Below the pieces are notes generated by a model that had not been told where the DNA came from, ran no database searches, and worked only from the letters and a program-made list of their open reading frames with translations. From contig OV277858.1 of NCBI GenBank assembly GCA_922989275.2, positions 7,998,001 to 8,062,000 on the forward strand: 64,000 nt of DNA, in the 5' to 3' direction. Source of the stretch: Gari tellinella (lineage: Eukaryota; Mollusca; Bivalvia; Cardiida; Psammobiidae). Of this stretch, positions 22,900 to 33,227 are shown in pieces. The translations under genes and the position numbers were made by a program. Every line of letters begins with the position of its first letter. The stretch's first letter is position 1.

Positions 22900-23500
22900 A
22901 AATATATTGCGTATATATGTTTTATTCAGCATAGACATACAATTCTATCAGCATTATATAATATAATACATATAAAGACGAGTAATGACGGGCAGTCAAT
23001 TTTATAACAAAAATCTGCTGCAAAGTTTATTAGAATCTGCACATTACATGATTTTGTACATGAACTTTCGATTACTTTCTCTTCAGGAAAATAATTCCTG
23101 CATAAACAAATATGTCAATACTCTAGTGGATTGAAGATTTAAGTCTAAAACTGGCTTAAAGTAAGGCATACGACGCACTATGACGAATTACGCCTCCACT
23201 TTAAACCCGTTTCAAGTATTCAACTTTCTAAAACAAGCTAAGGAGTAAAGTGCTAAATTTCTAAATTTCGGGGAAAGCCCCCGTCTGTTAACCTATTACT
23301 CAACAGACACGAAATTCAACGCTTTTGGACTTATTTCAGAGTAATTTCTACTTATGCAGTCACGTTTTCTTAAAATAAATTATCTCTATACTCTAGCTGA
23401 TGGTAGCCTAGAGCTTGAAACTTAAAGCAGGCTGAAAGTAAAACAGAACGCGCCTTAAATCTGTTTCATGTGATTACCTAAACCTATCCCGTTTATATAC
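22894..23500. other. Fragments of AAAGCAGG-type repeats, no gene
   Basis: Weak copies of the hairpin family are seen at about 23150-23250 (GGCTTAAAGTAAGGC with a CTTTAAACCCG partner and TAAGGAGTAAAG) and 23410-23470 (CTTAAAGCAGGCTGAAAGTA). Both are decayed and lack clear ends. Confidence 0.45.
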
Positions 23501-24425
23501 TCATGAATATATATTATTACGAATATTATCTACATTGTAGAATACGTGTGAAAAGTTTACCGAGGCAGTTTGGTCGCGTAATTCCTCAGTAATTTCCAAC
23601 ATTATATATACTGGATTTCTTGTGAATTGGCCCAATGTAGCCTTCAGACCAAATTTAGGGAAGTAGCCAGCATTTAATACCTTATTAAAGAATTCATATA
23701 AATAATTTACAGTATGATTTACACAATGATTACTGTGTTTAAGTAATTCATTTATGAATAAATCACGCCCTCCTGACTTACCATTTTTTAGATCCCTAAT
23801 ACAATTAGTAATATCTTCATAAGAAATCTCTGCATCAAGCTCCTTGAACATTATTTGGAATTCGCCATTAATATACCTGTCATTGAAATAAGAACTTCCT
23901 CATCTGTTTGGTAAAAATTGCTCTCTGGATTATTAATAGCTTTAAAATATATTTCAAAATCTCGAGATGACAGCTGTTTAGACTTATTTTGTATAGACAC
24001 TCCTTTTAACATTTTCCAATACATTTTTGCATTTTGAGTCTTAGCCTTAAGTAGTTTTTCTGTTTTGATTTTATCAAAATGTGTTCTACTTTGCCTCAGT
24101 GTGCGTTTATATGATGAACGTGCCTTAACTAATTCCCCCCTATTATTTTCAGACGGATCTGATCTAAAGCTATTCTGTCTGTTCTGCTTTGTCAACTACC
24201 ATGAATGCTATCAGTATACATTTTCTTCTTAAAAAATGGATCGCAATAGGATTGCAAAAGAGTATTGAATTCTGACAAATTTTGGTCAATACTCTCCCCA
24301 TCATTTACAGTTTTTAAATTCTCTGATCAGCATAACATTTCATCAATAAAGCTATCCAAATTTATCGAATTCAATTACTGATTATTTTTATATGCATCGA
24401 ACTTATATTTGTAATGAATCTTTGT
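23501..24425 (-). pseudogene. LINE (CR1/Jockey group), linker and start of reverse transcriptase
   Basis: From about 24400 the minus strand reads KYKFDAYKNNQ, a frame near 24310 with LKTVNDGESIDQNLSEF, then KARSSYKRTLRQSRTHFDKI, KLLKAKTQNAKMYWKMLKG and, from 23850, ISYEDITNCIRDLKNGKSGG followed by FINELLKHS. These are the linker between endonuclease and RT and the first RT block of CR1/Jockey-type LINEs. The palm and everything after is missing or scrambled beyond about 23640. This is the downstream continuation of the piece at 26158-27105. Confidence 0.75.
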
Positions 24426-26157
24426 TTAACCCTAATCCGGACCTTGCAAAATTTCCATTTTGAGATTTGTTTGGTTCATTGGACCCCATTGTGCATTTTT
24501 TAAGTCAATATAGGCATTTGTGACATAAATGATGCCACATTACAAATTGGTGTGTTTATGCTATATGGTAGTGATAAACCGAAACGTTGCTCTCACTGTT
24601 ATCATGGCAACCAGTGACCATAGTAACACAAACAACTAAGTATTTTGCTGTAAAATCGAATTTTATCTAATAACATCTGCAGAAAATGTACAGATGGGGA
24701 AATGTGGCCTTATTTATGACTAGTTAGACCTTTTGTTACATAAATGGTGTATCTTTTACAGAACAATGTAAATATTTATAAGAAAATGACAAAAAATATG
24801 GTTAGGGTTCAGAGAACAACATATACTATTTATGCATATTAACAATGATTATTATACAACTTTAACCACGACTGATTTAAACACCTTATTAGTGGAACAT
24901 ATATAACCAAAACAACTTTCCAACTGATCAATATAGTCAACTTGTTAAGCTTTGTTCTGCTTCCAATCATTTCATGGCAATAGTTGTCAAATATATTTGA
25001 CCTGTCACCGTGCATGTCTTGGCTCCGTACCGGATTCATGACGATGACACTGAGACAGTGGTATGTCAAATATTTGTAATAAAACTAAGTATGGTAAACA
25101 AATGCAATGAAAGTAAACACATGATTTTATATATTGAATATCAATTGCTTAACACCATGTCTTGAGTACTACTCATAACTATGTCTGCTTCACATCATCA
25201 CATGTCTGATGAGCTGCATGGTAGTGTCCTAGACGCAGTTACAGATGTAACCACGGTACGTTTTGGTCAATGTTCTACATCAGATGTTTGTATCCATGTT
25301 ATAGGCTATGATTTGAGGTTTCCTGTGATTTTGATCTTTTACATTAATTTTGATACATGATTGAAATAAAAATAAATGGTATCAAACATTCGGTTAAGCC
25401 ACTGCTTAACACGCGTTTGCCAGCCATCCTAATTTGAGCATGTGTGTATTATGTCTTTCTTCACCTGTAGCTATATAGTTGAATCTGATATACTGAAAAT
25501 GCCAATGAAGCATTGAAATAGACGCCTTAAATACCGAACGACCAGACCTCGTTGGTCAACGTTTAATAGGGTCAAAGGCAAAGGTCAAGTTCACGAATAT
25601 TGTCCCATGACTGCTATGGAAACTGCCAGAAAGGACCAAAACCAAACATAATACAGAACACTTATTTGAATCTTGAAATAATTTTCATAATTTGAGGTCA
25701 GATAAAATTGTATTCGATCCATATAATGTGAATCCCTTAGACTCGCGTTTTGCGCTCGGGGTTATAATATCCAACGGAAATAACTGAATCACAAGATCGT
25801 GAAATATATAGTTTGATATGTGCAATTAAGGAACAGTATTATCGGGGTTATTTAGTATTCAATAAACGCCATTTTGGTAGCTGTAAATTACAAGGAACGA
25901 TTTTTAAAATGGCTTGAAATATATTTTACTATCCTTTAGAATTTTGGGATCCGGCTGGACCCCAGCCGCGTTTTGAAAATAAAATCTACGCGAATAGACC
26001 TATTTATTACGCATTTCACACAAGTGTCAAAAAGCCATATGAACAATGTCAAAAAACGACATAGGCGTCATTAGGCTGAACATTTTTTTTCTAGAAAAAA
26101 TAAAGCCGATGGGGTCCAATGGACCCGAAAAGTCCGGATGAGGGATACTTATGGTTT
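24426..26157 (+). mobile_element. TTAA-end non-autonomous element, copy 2, inserted in the LINE
   Basis: Begins TTTAACCCTAATCCGGACCTT and ends AGTCCGGATGAGGG followed by ATAC, so one end still has TTAA and the other appears mutated. Internally collinear with 33228-34974, with palindromic GGTCC..GGACC sites near 25948 and 26109. It splits the minus-strand LINE between the endonuclease and RT linker. Confidence 0.82.
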
Positions 26158-27105
26158 TCGCTTTCTACAACAGGTTCCTTTTCTGCAGTATCATTGAAGG
26201 ATTTAATCCCTTCACTGCCTTAGTGCCCAGTGCAAGATTTTTTGCAAATAGTTTGAATCCTGATCAGACGATCACGCGATGTCTAAACTGGATCCAAACT
26301 GTTTGCCACTCATTTCAATAGTTCTGCTATCAAAATACCCAACTTTAATTTTTAGAAACAAAAGCAGACGACAATTGTTTTTAATTGATGACGTCACGGC
26401 AGTGAATAGGTTAAAGACGATGGTTATGAGACAATGATCCGATATGATGTTCGGATCGCACACTTCAAATTCAGACACCACATAATCTACCACAAACTGA
26501 CACTTAGTTCCAACACATGTACAGTTACCAATCGCCCTGTCCTCGCCAAAACGACCATTCAATATACGAATGCTCGTTTCTTTTCACAAACCAGTCAAAA
26601 GTCTACCATATTCATTCACAACACCATCCTTTGAGTGCCTTGCTGGTGATGGAATATCGAATATATAATTATCTGGCAAAACATCTGCTTGTAAAAATAC
26701 GTCATTTTCAACAAAATCATACAGTGTACCACTTCTAGCATTAAAGTCACATATAAAAAAATTCATTGATTTTCTTCATACTTTCGATATCGACAATACC
26801 ATTGTAAAATTTATCAAAACTAGATAATTTATCATTTTTCGCTGCACTGCTAAATCCTTGAGGAGGATTATAGCAAAGACATAGAAAAATGTCAACCTTT
26901 AGGCCAAAAATTCCAATGTTTAAGTTTAGACAACTAATATTTTCACCAGTAAATTGATACAGCATATAATCAGTTGCATATTTGTCACGAACATAAATTA
27001 CAATACCGCCAGACTCTCTTTTTGCATTTACGCTATGTAACGCAAACTTTTTTAAATCCTTCACATTCAATATCGCTAAATTTTTCGTCTGCATCGTGCG
27101 ATCTT
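26158..27105 (-). pseudogene. LINE (CR1/Jockey group), APE-type endonuclease half
   Basis: The minus strand reads KKFALHSVNAKRESGGIVIY, later FFICDFNARSG (the DFN motif of APE endonucleases), GVVNEYGRLL, then NGRFGEDRAIGNCTCVGTKC and CDPNIISDHCLI (the SDH motif). Frameshifts separate the pieces at about 26750 and 26575. The part before the first block is only faintly visible near 27105 and the 5' end is missing. A small MITE (26203-26414) sits directly after SDHCLITIVF; the frame resumes beyond it as KSFNDTAEKEPVVE. Confidence 0.8.
26203..26414. mobile_element. TTAA-flanked MITE with AAACTGTTTG hairpin core, inserted in the LINE
   Basis: Left end TTAATCCCTTCACTGCC and right end GGCAGTGAATAGGTTAA are inverted. 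A 64 bp hairpin core lies at 26243-26306 (GCAAATAGTTTGAATCCTGA to GATCCAAACTGTTTGCC). It is flanked by TTAA on both sides, and the LINE frame reads across if the insert and one TTAA are ignored. Confidence 0.8.
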
Positions 27106-27828
27106 GTGAACAAACCCCGAGCGCGGAAACGGCAGTGTGTCACCTGTGTTTACAAGTTCTTCAGAGGACATGTGACCTGGCCCTGTATGATTAGCAAACG
27201 ACTTTGCTGTGGTGTGTTATTCAGGATGGGATTATATGTTACATTTGGACCTAATATTGACTGTGAGGTATTTTCTTCGGGGGATACTTCTTGAGTATGG
27301 AGCGCAATCGTTGCCAATAATCTAGACATGTAGATGCTAACATCTATTTTGTAGTTTGTATAAAATACAAACCCGACTGTACAAAATATAAATGTGACTT
27401 GTCCATAAGTTAGTCATGACCATACAATGCTATTTTTAGAATTGACTTTCTGCTTTGTTCAAAGCAAACACCCGCTTTACATTTCATGAAATTGACAAAT
27501 TAATCCTACAGATCAGAATGAAATTCCTCAAACCGTCACAAGCAAAGAACTGCATCCGAAAATCCAACTGAAATCATCTGTTTTCAATTAACTTGAACAC
27601 AGATATAAACCGAAAGTTGCGGATTGACGACCGACATTGACATTTCTCCAGTGTACAGTTGACTCTTGCAAGTCGAGAATTACATTTCTCCAAATGCAAA
27701 ACTAGCGAATTTTGCTATGACCTTATAAGGAATTTTTACGGAATACTACAAATATTAATTTGGGCGGAGTAAACTAAATCGGATCTTACCGGAATCGTTC
27801 GCCGGGGGTTTACCTAGCCCTATGATTT
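27106..27828. other. No gene recognised
   Basis: May include the decayed 5' end of the LINE on the minus strand, but no conserved block could be read. No other structure noticed. Confidence 0.4.
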
Positions 27829-28067
27829 TACAGTGGAGAATACGTTATTCTTTCCCGTTTAAACGAACCGCAAAACACTAAAACATAGAAAAGTGCAACT
27901 TTTGGACAATTCTGATAATTCATGTTTATATTGGTGACAAACAGTTTGGAGCCTGATCGGACGCCGGGTTACCCAGCGTCTGATCTGGCTCCAAACTGTT
28001 TGCAATAGAAATAATAGTTTTAGCGTAAACGCGTTTATTGGGAAAGAATAACGTTTTCTCCACTGTA
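27829..28067. mobile_element. TA-flanked MITE (Tc1/mariner-like) with the same AAACTGTTTG hairpin core
   Basis: TA, then CAGTGGAGAATACGTTATTC at the left is matched by GAATAACGTTTTCTCCACTG then TA at the right. At 27939-28003 is a hairpin (CAAACAGTTTGGAGCCTGAT to ATCTGGCTCCAAACTGTTTG) closely related to the core of the TTAA element at 26203-26414. TA flanks and CAGTG ends suit Tc1/mariner mobilisation. Confidence 0.82.
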
Positions 28068-28096
28068 TGTAGCCAGTTTGACAGACAGGTGCTTGC

Positions 28097-28347
28097 TTAA
28101 CCCATTACCCCATAAATACACCTTTTTACGCCTTTCATTTATTCATCCACTAAAGAGTTAATTCCAATTTTTACAGCCATGAATATGTATCATAAGAAAT
28201 GTTTTCTATTTCCTAGCAGACTGTAGCTTAAAGCAGGCTGAAAGTAAAGCAGAATGTGCCTTAAGGCACATTCTGCTTTACTTTCAACCTGCTTTAAGTG
28301 GTCACGTGTCTTCAATACTAGAAACAGGCTGTGGGGTAATAGGTTAA
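28097..28347. mobile_element. TTAA-flanked MITE with a near-perfect AAAGCAGG palindrome
   Basis: Ends TTAACCCATTACCCC and GGGGTAATAGGTTAA are inverted. The centre (about 28225-28300) is an almost perfect palindrome built from CTTAAAGCAGGCTGAAAGTA, AAGCAGAATGTGCC and their complements. A second short hairpin with the same words, bounded by TTAA, follows directly at 28344-28412. Confidence 0.85.
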
Positions 28348-28772
28348 GCAGACTGAAGTAAAGCAGATAGTTCCTGAAATAGCTTTTCTGCTTTACATGT
28401 GCCTGCTTTAAACATCCATCTGCCCAGATGCAGGGCAGGGGCCCGTTTCATAAACATTGTTGTCGTAAGTCAAAACTTTAAAATACATTTAATTTCTGAT
28501 TTCTCTATTTAATCCTGTCTTGTGACATTTTCAAGACAATTCCAAAAAGATGTTACAAAACAGGATTAGATTGAGAAATAAATAATAATTGAGACTTTTA
28601 TAATCTGACTTACGACAACATTCGTCGTACAAAGTTTTATAAAACGACTCAAGGTTTCCAATGACTCTTTATCAGGATAATATTTGTAGAAGTATGAAAA
28701 GGTACATGCATTAAATTTGTAATAGGAATAATTAAAAAAAACTGCCAACATGTGCATCTATGTGTGAAATGG

Positions 28773-28882
28773 TTAAAGTGGTTGCTTACAGCAAGATAAA
28801 AGTAAAGCAGAAATCTCCTGTGGCAGCTTTTGATTAACTGCTTTACTTTTATCCTGCTTTAAGGTGGGCTCAGCTTCTTTAA
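28773..28882. mobile_element. Short TTAA-bounded hairpin element
   Basis: TTAAAGTGGTTGCTTACAGC at the left and an AAAGTAAAGCAG/CTGCTTTACTTT palindrome lead to a right end GCTTCTTTAA. Flanking AAATGG and CCATTT extend the inverted symmetry outwards. Confidence 0.65.
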
Positions 28883-28999
28883 CCATTTGAGCCCTATTGG
28901 TGCATCTATGGGTCCTTTGAAACAGTTTACCTGTGAAGACTTAGTAACATTAACCCTTTACCTGATAGCCTATTTCTAGTATTGAAAATAGGTGACTAC

Positions 29000-29533
29000 T
29001 TAAAGAGGCTCGCAACCGGATCAAGCATTAAAAATAGTAATTTGTAAATATAGGTCAAATGCTTATATAAATGGGTAAAATTTAGTTTAGGATAATAAAT
29101 TCTGTTAAAAAATGCATTTCCAAAAAAAAAATGAAGAGGCTCTGGTGGGATTCGAACCCGTGACCATCCATGCGGAGACAAAAATGAAAAATGAGGCAAC
29201 GCCTCTACGCCCTCGGCTACGGACGCTCTCTATATATATAGTAGCGAATTAACGTACTTCAATGATAGCTATTAATAGAACATTATTCGGCTCGGGTTTA
29301 TGTCTGACCCCGTGTAAAGAAGCAACAACAACAACTATACCGTTAGCTAACGCTATGGAAAAACGATGGAAAATATCTAAAAAAAACTAAGATTCGGTGA
29401 CGATTCTTGAGACGTTTTTTGGACTGATCATATGTTTTTAATGTCAAAAGCCAAATAATGCCACAAATTTGCTTTTATTTGAGTATTTTATTTTATTTTG
29501 ACAAGAACACCATCCGGTTGCGAGTCCCTTTAA
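29000..29533. mobile_element. Nested TTAA-flanked element carrying a tRNA-like segment
   Basis: The insert is bounded by TTAA at 29000-29003 and 29530-29533. Its ends AGAGGCTCGCAACCGGAT and (reverse complement of the right) AGGGACTCGCAACCGGAT match at 16 of 18 positions. No reading frame is seen. A tRNA-like block lies at 29134-29228 on the minus strand. Confidence 0.8.
29134..29228 (-). ncRNA. tRNA-like sequence (SINE head or tRNA pseudogene)
   Basis: On the minus strand, GAGCGTCCGTAGCCGAGGGC with TAGAGGCG resembles a pol III A box as found in serine/leucine-type tRNAs, and GGGTTCGAATCCC is a perfect B box or T arm. The ends GAGCGTC and GAGCCTC pair only partly, and the anticodon stem does not fold convincingly, so a working tRNA is unlikely. 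It is followed on the minus strand by a T-rich run, which could end pol III transcription. Confidence 0.6.
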
Positions 29534-29570
29534 AGCAGGTTGAAAGTAAAGCAGAATTATAGTCACTCGG

Positions 29571-30720
29571 AACACCTGAGTTATTGGCATACGTTCTAGG
29601 AAATACCTTTCAACTTTCAACTTTTATTTACATATGCATAAGTCCCACGGATAGTGAAAAACATTAGCATTATAATTATAACTCAAAGTAACATTGAACA
29701 ACAAAAGTAAACAATATAAGGGAAAACGGCTACACATAGTTTTATACCAGGGCTCCAGATAAGAGGAAGTAAACTGAACAAATCCAACATTCATACACAT
29801 TTCAGCACCAAATCCCTTGATGTAACCACCCACCTGAATCGTCTCGGAGAGTCGATTCTAATGAGTAGTGACACCACATGGTTTAATGCAGAAATAAAGA
29901 CTTTATTCGTTTTGAGTTACTCCCCCATTCAACCTGGAGCTCTGTTTATACATTCCATAATTATGACGTAAATGTTACGTAATTTGTATTTAAAAAACGA
30001 CGTCATAATCTAATCTAGAATTTACCGAAACTTCACGAAGGAAAATTGACGCGTCGAAGGAGGGGCTTATGTAGCTAAGACACGCCCTCGTGACTCATTT
30101 GACAACTTTCTACATTGTCCGTTGTACATTGGCGAATATCCGAAGTTCATTGTATGGTGTCTGTTTGCAAAAGGTGAAACGTCTTTCGCAAAGCGTACTT
30201 TCAATTCTTCCAGGCGGAAACTGTTTATTTCAAATGTTGGTTATATGTAGTTCTGTCTTAGAAAGTAACATTAAATCGTGGATTTTGGTTCCCTTGTTAA
30301 CAGCTTTACATGAAAGAATTGCGAGTGTTTAAAGTATAAACTATAAATACCTTTTTATGGAATACAGTATACACATGTAAACAGACATTTACATGTTAAG
30401 TTTGCATGATTCTAAACGACATTTATACAAATACATATCGTTTTTGGCCAAACAATAATTGAAAACTGGGTGATTGCATGTCTGGACTTTTGGCAACGAA
30501 TGCGCTCCATACTTGAGAGGATATATGGAGAAGACACATCGCATGATGCAGACGGTTGTATGTTCTGTACAGGTTGGTCATTCACTTTCACAGGTATGTT
30601 AGATTCCTTGTTTGTCTGTTTGCAATTTATTTTCTTTCGCTGGATTCGATCACGATCGCTGTCGGATTCAGTGTCTGCATTGTATACTTGATCCGGATCA
30701 CTTGAAGGTTTGGGATTTAT
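29571..30720. other. No gene recognised
   Basis: Small frames at 30090-30332 and 30470-30691 show no recognised protein. A possible donor-like GTATGTT follows TTTCACAG near 30590, without further support. Confidence 0.4.
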
Positions 30721-30721
30721 T

Positions 30722-30960
30722 AATTGCTACTGACCGTATCAAGGCGGGCTCCTATATTAACTTTACTTATGTTTGTCTTGCGTGTTGTTTTCTATTTAGT
30801 GTGCAGATGAAGAAATGGTATTGCGCGCGCGCGAGTGTGTGTGTGTATGTGTGCGAGTGTGTGTGTGTGTGTGTGTTAGTTATGGTATGAATGTGTGTTT
30901 GTTCTGCTTAGGAGGTGGGTGTTTTGTTTGTGTTGCTTTCCTTCTAAAGTATTTCGTATA
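30722..30960 (+). repeat. 3' tail repeat, copy 2 of 3, with TG microsatellite
   Basis: GCTACTGACCGTATCAAGGC to TTTCGTATATATTTG matches 10645-10870. The TG-rich part is expanded at 30823-30876 (GCGCGCGCGAGTGTGTGTGT and further TG runs). No RT coding sequence precedes it. Confidence 0.75.
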
Positions 30961-31139
30961 TATTTGTCTGCTGAGCACATTGTGGTTTTGACCCTGATGA
31001 CGCTGATGTTCCGCCTGTGGGTAACCGTTACAAGGTGTTTTGCTAATGCCGTTTCGATCTGGAAGAGTTGACTGTGTATAGCTCGTGCTGTGAGTGTAAT
31101 CATAAGATGAACGCTCACGCACTAGCTCGTACTATCCAG

Positions 31140-31650
31140 GGAATTCATCGATTGCTGATTTTCCATCGACAGATTAGTCGCGGTCAATTGCAAACTCTGA
31201 GCCCTTGAACCCGGGTACCTGATCGATAACGTAGTCTGCATCTTCCTTGTTACGAAAGGAGATCAGAATAGGTCGCCGCACGGCAGCATTCCTACGTTTT
31301 GCCCTCTTAGCTGCGCCAGCATACCAACCTACGCGTTGTACTTTAACAATACTCAGCTGTCTGGTGTCAATTTCCAACCAGTCATGTATAACGTCTTGCA
31401 CTAGGTCATACAAGTTTTCATTTCTTTGAAGCCACGTAGAATTAAGTTATTTTGTTTCTGTCTTGTTTCAATGTCAATTTGTTTATATGCTTATGTCATA
31501 ATATGTTTGGAATTCGCGTCTATATAACTCCTTGTTTCATGTATTTCTTCGTCATGTTTGTTAACTCTTGACCGTAGCCCTTGTATTTCCTGCTGAGCGC
31601 CTTGAATATCCAGCAATTTTTTAAATATTGCACTAAGTTGATCATCTTAA
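31140..31650 (-). pseudogene. LINE ORF1-like protein remnant (coiled coil plus RRM-like and C-terminal domain)
   Basis: From about 31640 the minus strand reads DDQLSAIFKKLLDIQGAQQE then IQGLRSRVNKHDEEIHETRS, a heptad-like coiled coil, then KQNNLILRGFKEM. After a frameshift it continues LVQDVIHDWLEIDT, IVKVQRVGW, RRPILISFRNKEDADYVID and FKGSEFAIDRDLS. The NNLI.RG, V.RVG, RPI.I.F..K.DA and KG..F.I.D order is that of ORF1p/transposase_22-type proteins of non-LTR retrotransposons. Stops and a frameshift near 31420 show decay. Confidence 0.65.
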
Positions 31651-33227
31651 AATAAACTCTCAAAAGTATATACATATAGGTTCTACACTACCAGTTTGCT
31701 TTCTCTTACGTGTTTTCTCTCGATGAACCTGCCAATCGTCTTATTTGTTTGGCTGACCCCACCCACAAGCTTCGTATAGGTTCCTCATTTCGACATAGCA
31801 AACATGTTCATTTTCGATCTCAGACTCAGTCTCCGTCAACATATCTTCATTTCACTCATAACTAACCTGATGTTTTTAACGTTTTGCACATTGTTCATTT
31901 AAATTAACTTTTAGATATTGATATTATCGCCGCGTCATCACGTTAGTCCGCCATTACCGTTACAGTAGGACATGCGTTTTATGTAAATTGCATTATAGGT
32001 AAGTTAGTAGAGCACACAATACTATTTGTTTTTTGACACTCAAGGGAAGAATTCCAGTCCCAATCTGGCATAAAATCAAATGTTTGACTCGTACTTTAAC
32101 ACATCTTTTTATTATTAGTAGTGTTATTATACCAAATTCATTTAGCGCTCTTTTTAAACAGGAGTTGTGCGTGCAAAGGCGCTTCACATGTAATTACATC
32201 ATTCTTATATAATGCAATCAAATACATATAACTACATTTATATATAAAATAATAAACATGATACCTTATGGATTTACATAAAAACACATTCAACAAGGGA
32301 CATTATTTCAATGTAATTGCCAAGATTTAAAAAAATATATATATCATTAGTTTGTAAAATAACATTTTAAATGAATCAAATAGTTCAAAGATCAATGGCA
32401 TGATTAAAATGATAAAAGCTGTGAAAGAATTATACCACAGACCCTCGAACGCTAATTTCAAAAGAGATAAGAGTCATTATCCCTACCTCAAAGTCGCTGA
32501 AATCATGCGCAAATTGTTTTGAGAAAACGGTTTTGGCAGTGCTATTTCATTGATTAAACTCATAAATTATATTCTACATTTCCCTGTAAGGAATTAGACG
32601 TGTAACGGTTTACTGCGTTTCCGTGTTACATCGACGACCTGTGTTCTTTCTTGTTTTTTTCGATTCGACAAGTTCCGGTCATGTTGGAATTTTCGAAGAC
32701 TGAATGTTTCCCGATCTATGACATTATTTGTTTACCATAATAGTGTTTACTCAAAAGCGTGACCGGGTTGGATTTTTTTTATAAATCGGCAAGTAGGTGG
32801 TGATAACAAAAGAAAAACAATGTTCTAGTGGAACACAACTATTGTGCAATTTTTTTTGAATATGCCGATGACGAGTTCGTTTAATTCTTTATACCCTACA
32901 TATCTCCTGTTGGTATTTATTAGCCGTATGGACTCTTACAGTACATGCTTTTGAACCAGTCTACTGTAGCATTTTTGATATGACAACACACACGAATGAA
33001 ACTCGGAGCAGGGTATACATTGTTTAGATTTGTAAAGTAGTTGAAAGGGTTAACTTGGATATTCTTAACTGTTCAATGTGAGGCAGAATGATCTGTTTTC
33101 ATTACTGAAAAGAAGCTACGGAGTAAAGGGTAACATATCTATTGCAATTATTTGGTTGCTTCATACCATCCATTTGTTATAGAAACGTTGTAGTCCTTGT
33201 CAACTTTTAATTTAAGTCAAACTCGTA
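31651..33227. other. Mostly unrecognised, with repeat fragments
   Basis: A partial SINE-like copy (TTATACCACAGACCCTC) lies near 32432-32500. At 33050-33135 there is a weak fragment of a TTAA hairpin element (GGGTTAAC to GGAGTAAAGGGTAAC). No coding region was supported. Confidence 0.4.

Larger units (their letters stand above)
28950..29570. mobile_element. Outer TTAA MITE (AAAGCAGG family), split by a nested insertion
   Basis: Starts TTAACCCTTTACCTGATAGC and runs TATTTCTAGTATTGAAAATA, GGTGACTACTTAA, which matches the reverse complement of the end of 12865-13107. After the insert it resumes TTAAAGCAGGTTGAAAGTAA and AGCAGAATTATAG. The distal end is lost by about 29570. Confidence 0.75.

Noticed and set aside
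29134..29228. Functional tRNA gene
   Set aside because: The B box is perfect, but the acceptor ends pair only partly and no sound anticodon stem forms.
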